A DNA stretch of 21,406 nucleotides from Bacillota bacterium (lineage in GTDB: Bacteria > Bacillota > Clostridia > Christensenellales > SZUA-584). The translations under genes and the position numbers were made by a program. Under the pieces are notes generated by a model that searched no databases, was not told the DNA's origin, and saw only the letters and a list, made by a program, of their open reading frames with translations. Positions 21,402 to 21,406 of this stretch are shown piece by piece. Position 1 is the first letter of the stretch, and each line of letters starts with the position of its first letter. The stretch is from positions 1 to 21,406 of the forward strand of contig JAEYKW010000003.1 of assembly GCA_023408075.1 (NCBI GenBank). The letters are read 5' to 3'.

Positions 21402-21406
21402 AGGGT

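Overview
The window looks like a piece of a Firmicutes chromosome, most likely an uncultured or gut-type member of the Clostridia. The evidence is strong AGGAG-type ribosome binding sites, frequent TTG starts (five genes), a RemB/YaaB-type DUF370 gene in front of gyrB-gyrA, MreB followed by two LytR-CpsA-Psr (LCP) proteins, and a long single-chain PurL of the kind found in Clostridia and streptococci. The genus cannot be decided from this sequence. I see no tRNA, rRNA, CRISPR array, transposase or phage gene.

Left part (1-7747, all + strand): greA and lysS form a short operon ending in two hairpins, the second a clear intrinsic terminator. A membrane-anchored protein of unknown function overlaps a tRNA-dihydrouridine synthase (dus) by one base. 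mreB and two tandem LCP cell-wall glycopolymer ligases (about two thirds identical) form an envelope block. All three envelope genes carry the same short leader box, GCATNGTGGTGGNAAA, 40-41 nt before their start codon. The two LCP genes share an almost identical 38-nt leader.

Convergent junction (7748-8149): a structured non-coding stretch of about 212 bp lies between two identical 15-bp copies of a terminator arm. It looks as if a terminator had been split by an insertion or duplication. The intact copy (7972-7995) can serve both strands.

Middle (8150-17310, all - strand; transcription runs from high to low coordinates): remB, gyrB and gyrA are followed by a separate promoter region with several inverted repeats. 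Then come a probable 38-codon leader ORF, a membrane-anchored amino-acid-type solute-binding protein without a transporter next to it, nadE (glutamine-dependent NAD synthetase) and an AraM/EgsA-type glycerol-1-phosphate dehydrogenase.

Right part (17311-21406): divergent from remB is purL, with a promoter and a perfect inverted repeat in its leader. Downstream is a roughly 105-bp palindromic, terminal-inverted-repeat element typical of dispersed non-coding repeats.

Most genes are housekeeping. The points most worth a second look are the shared mreB/LCP leader box, the leader ORF and RNA structure in front of the solute-binding protein, the split terminator element, and a Met at the GyrA position equivalent to E. 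coli Asp87.
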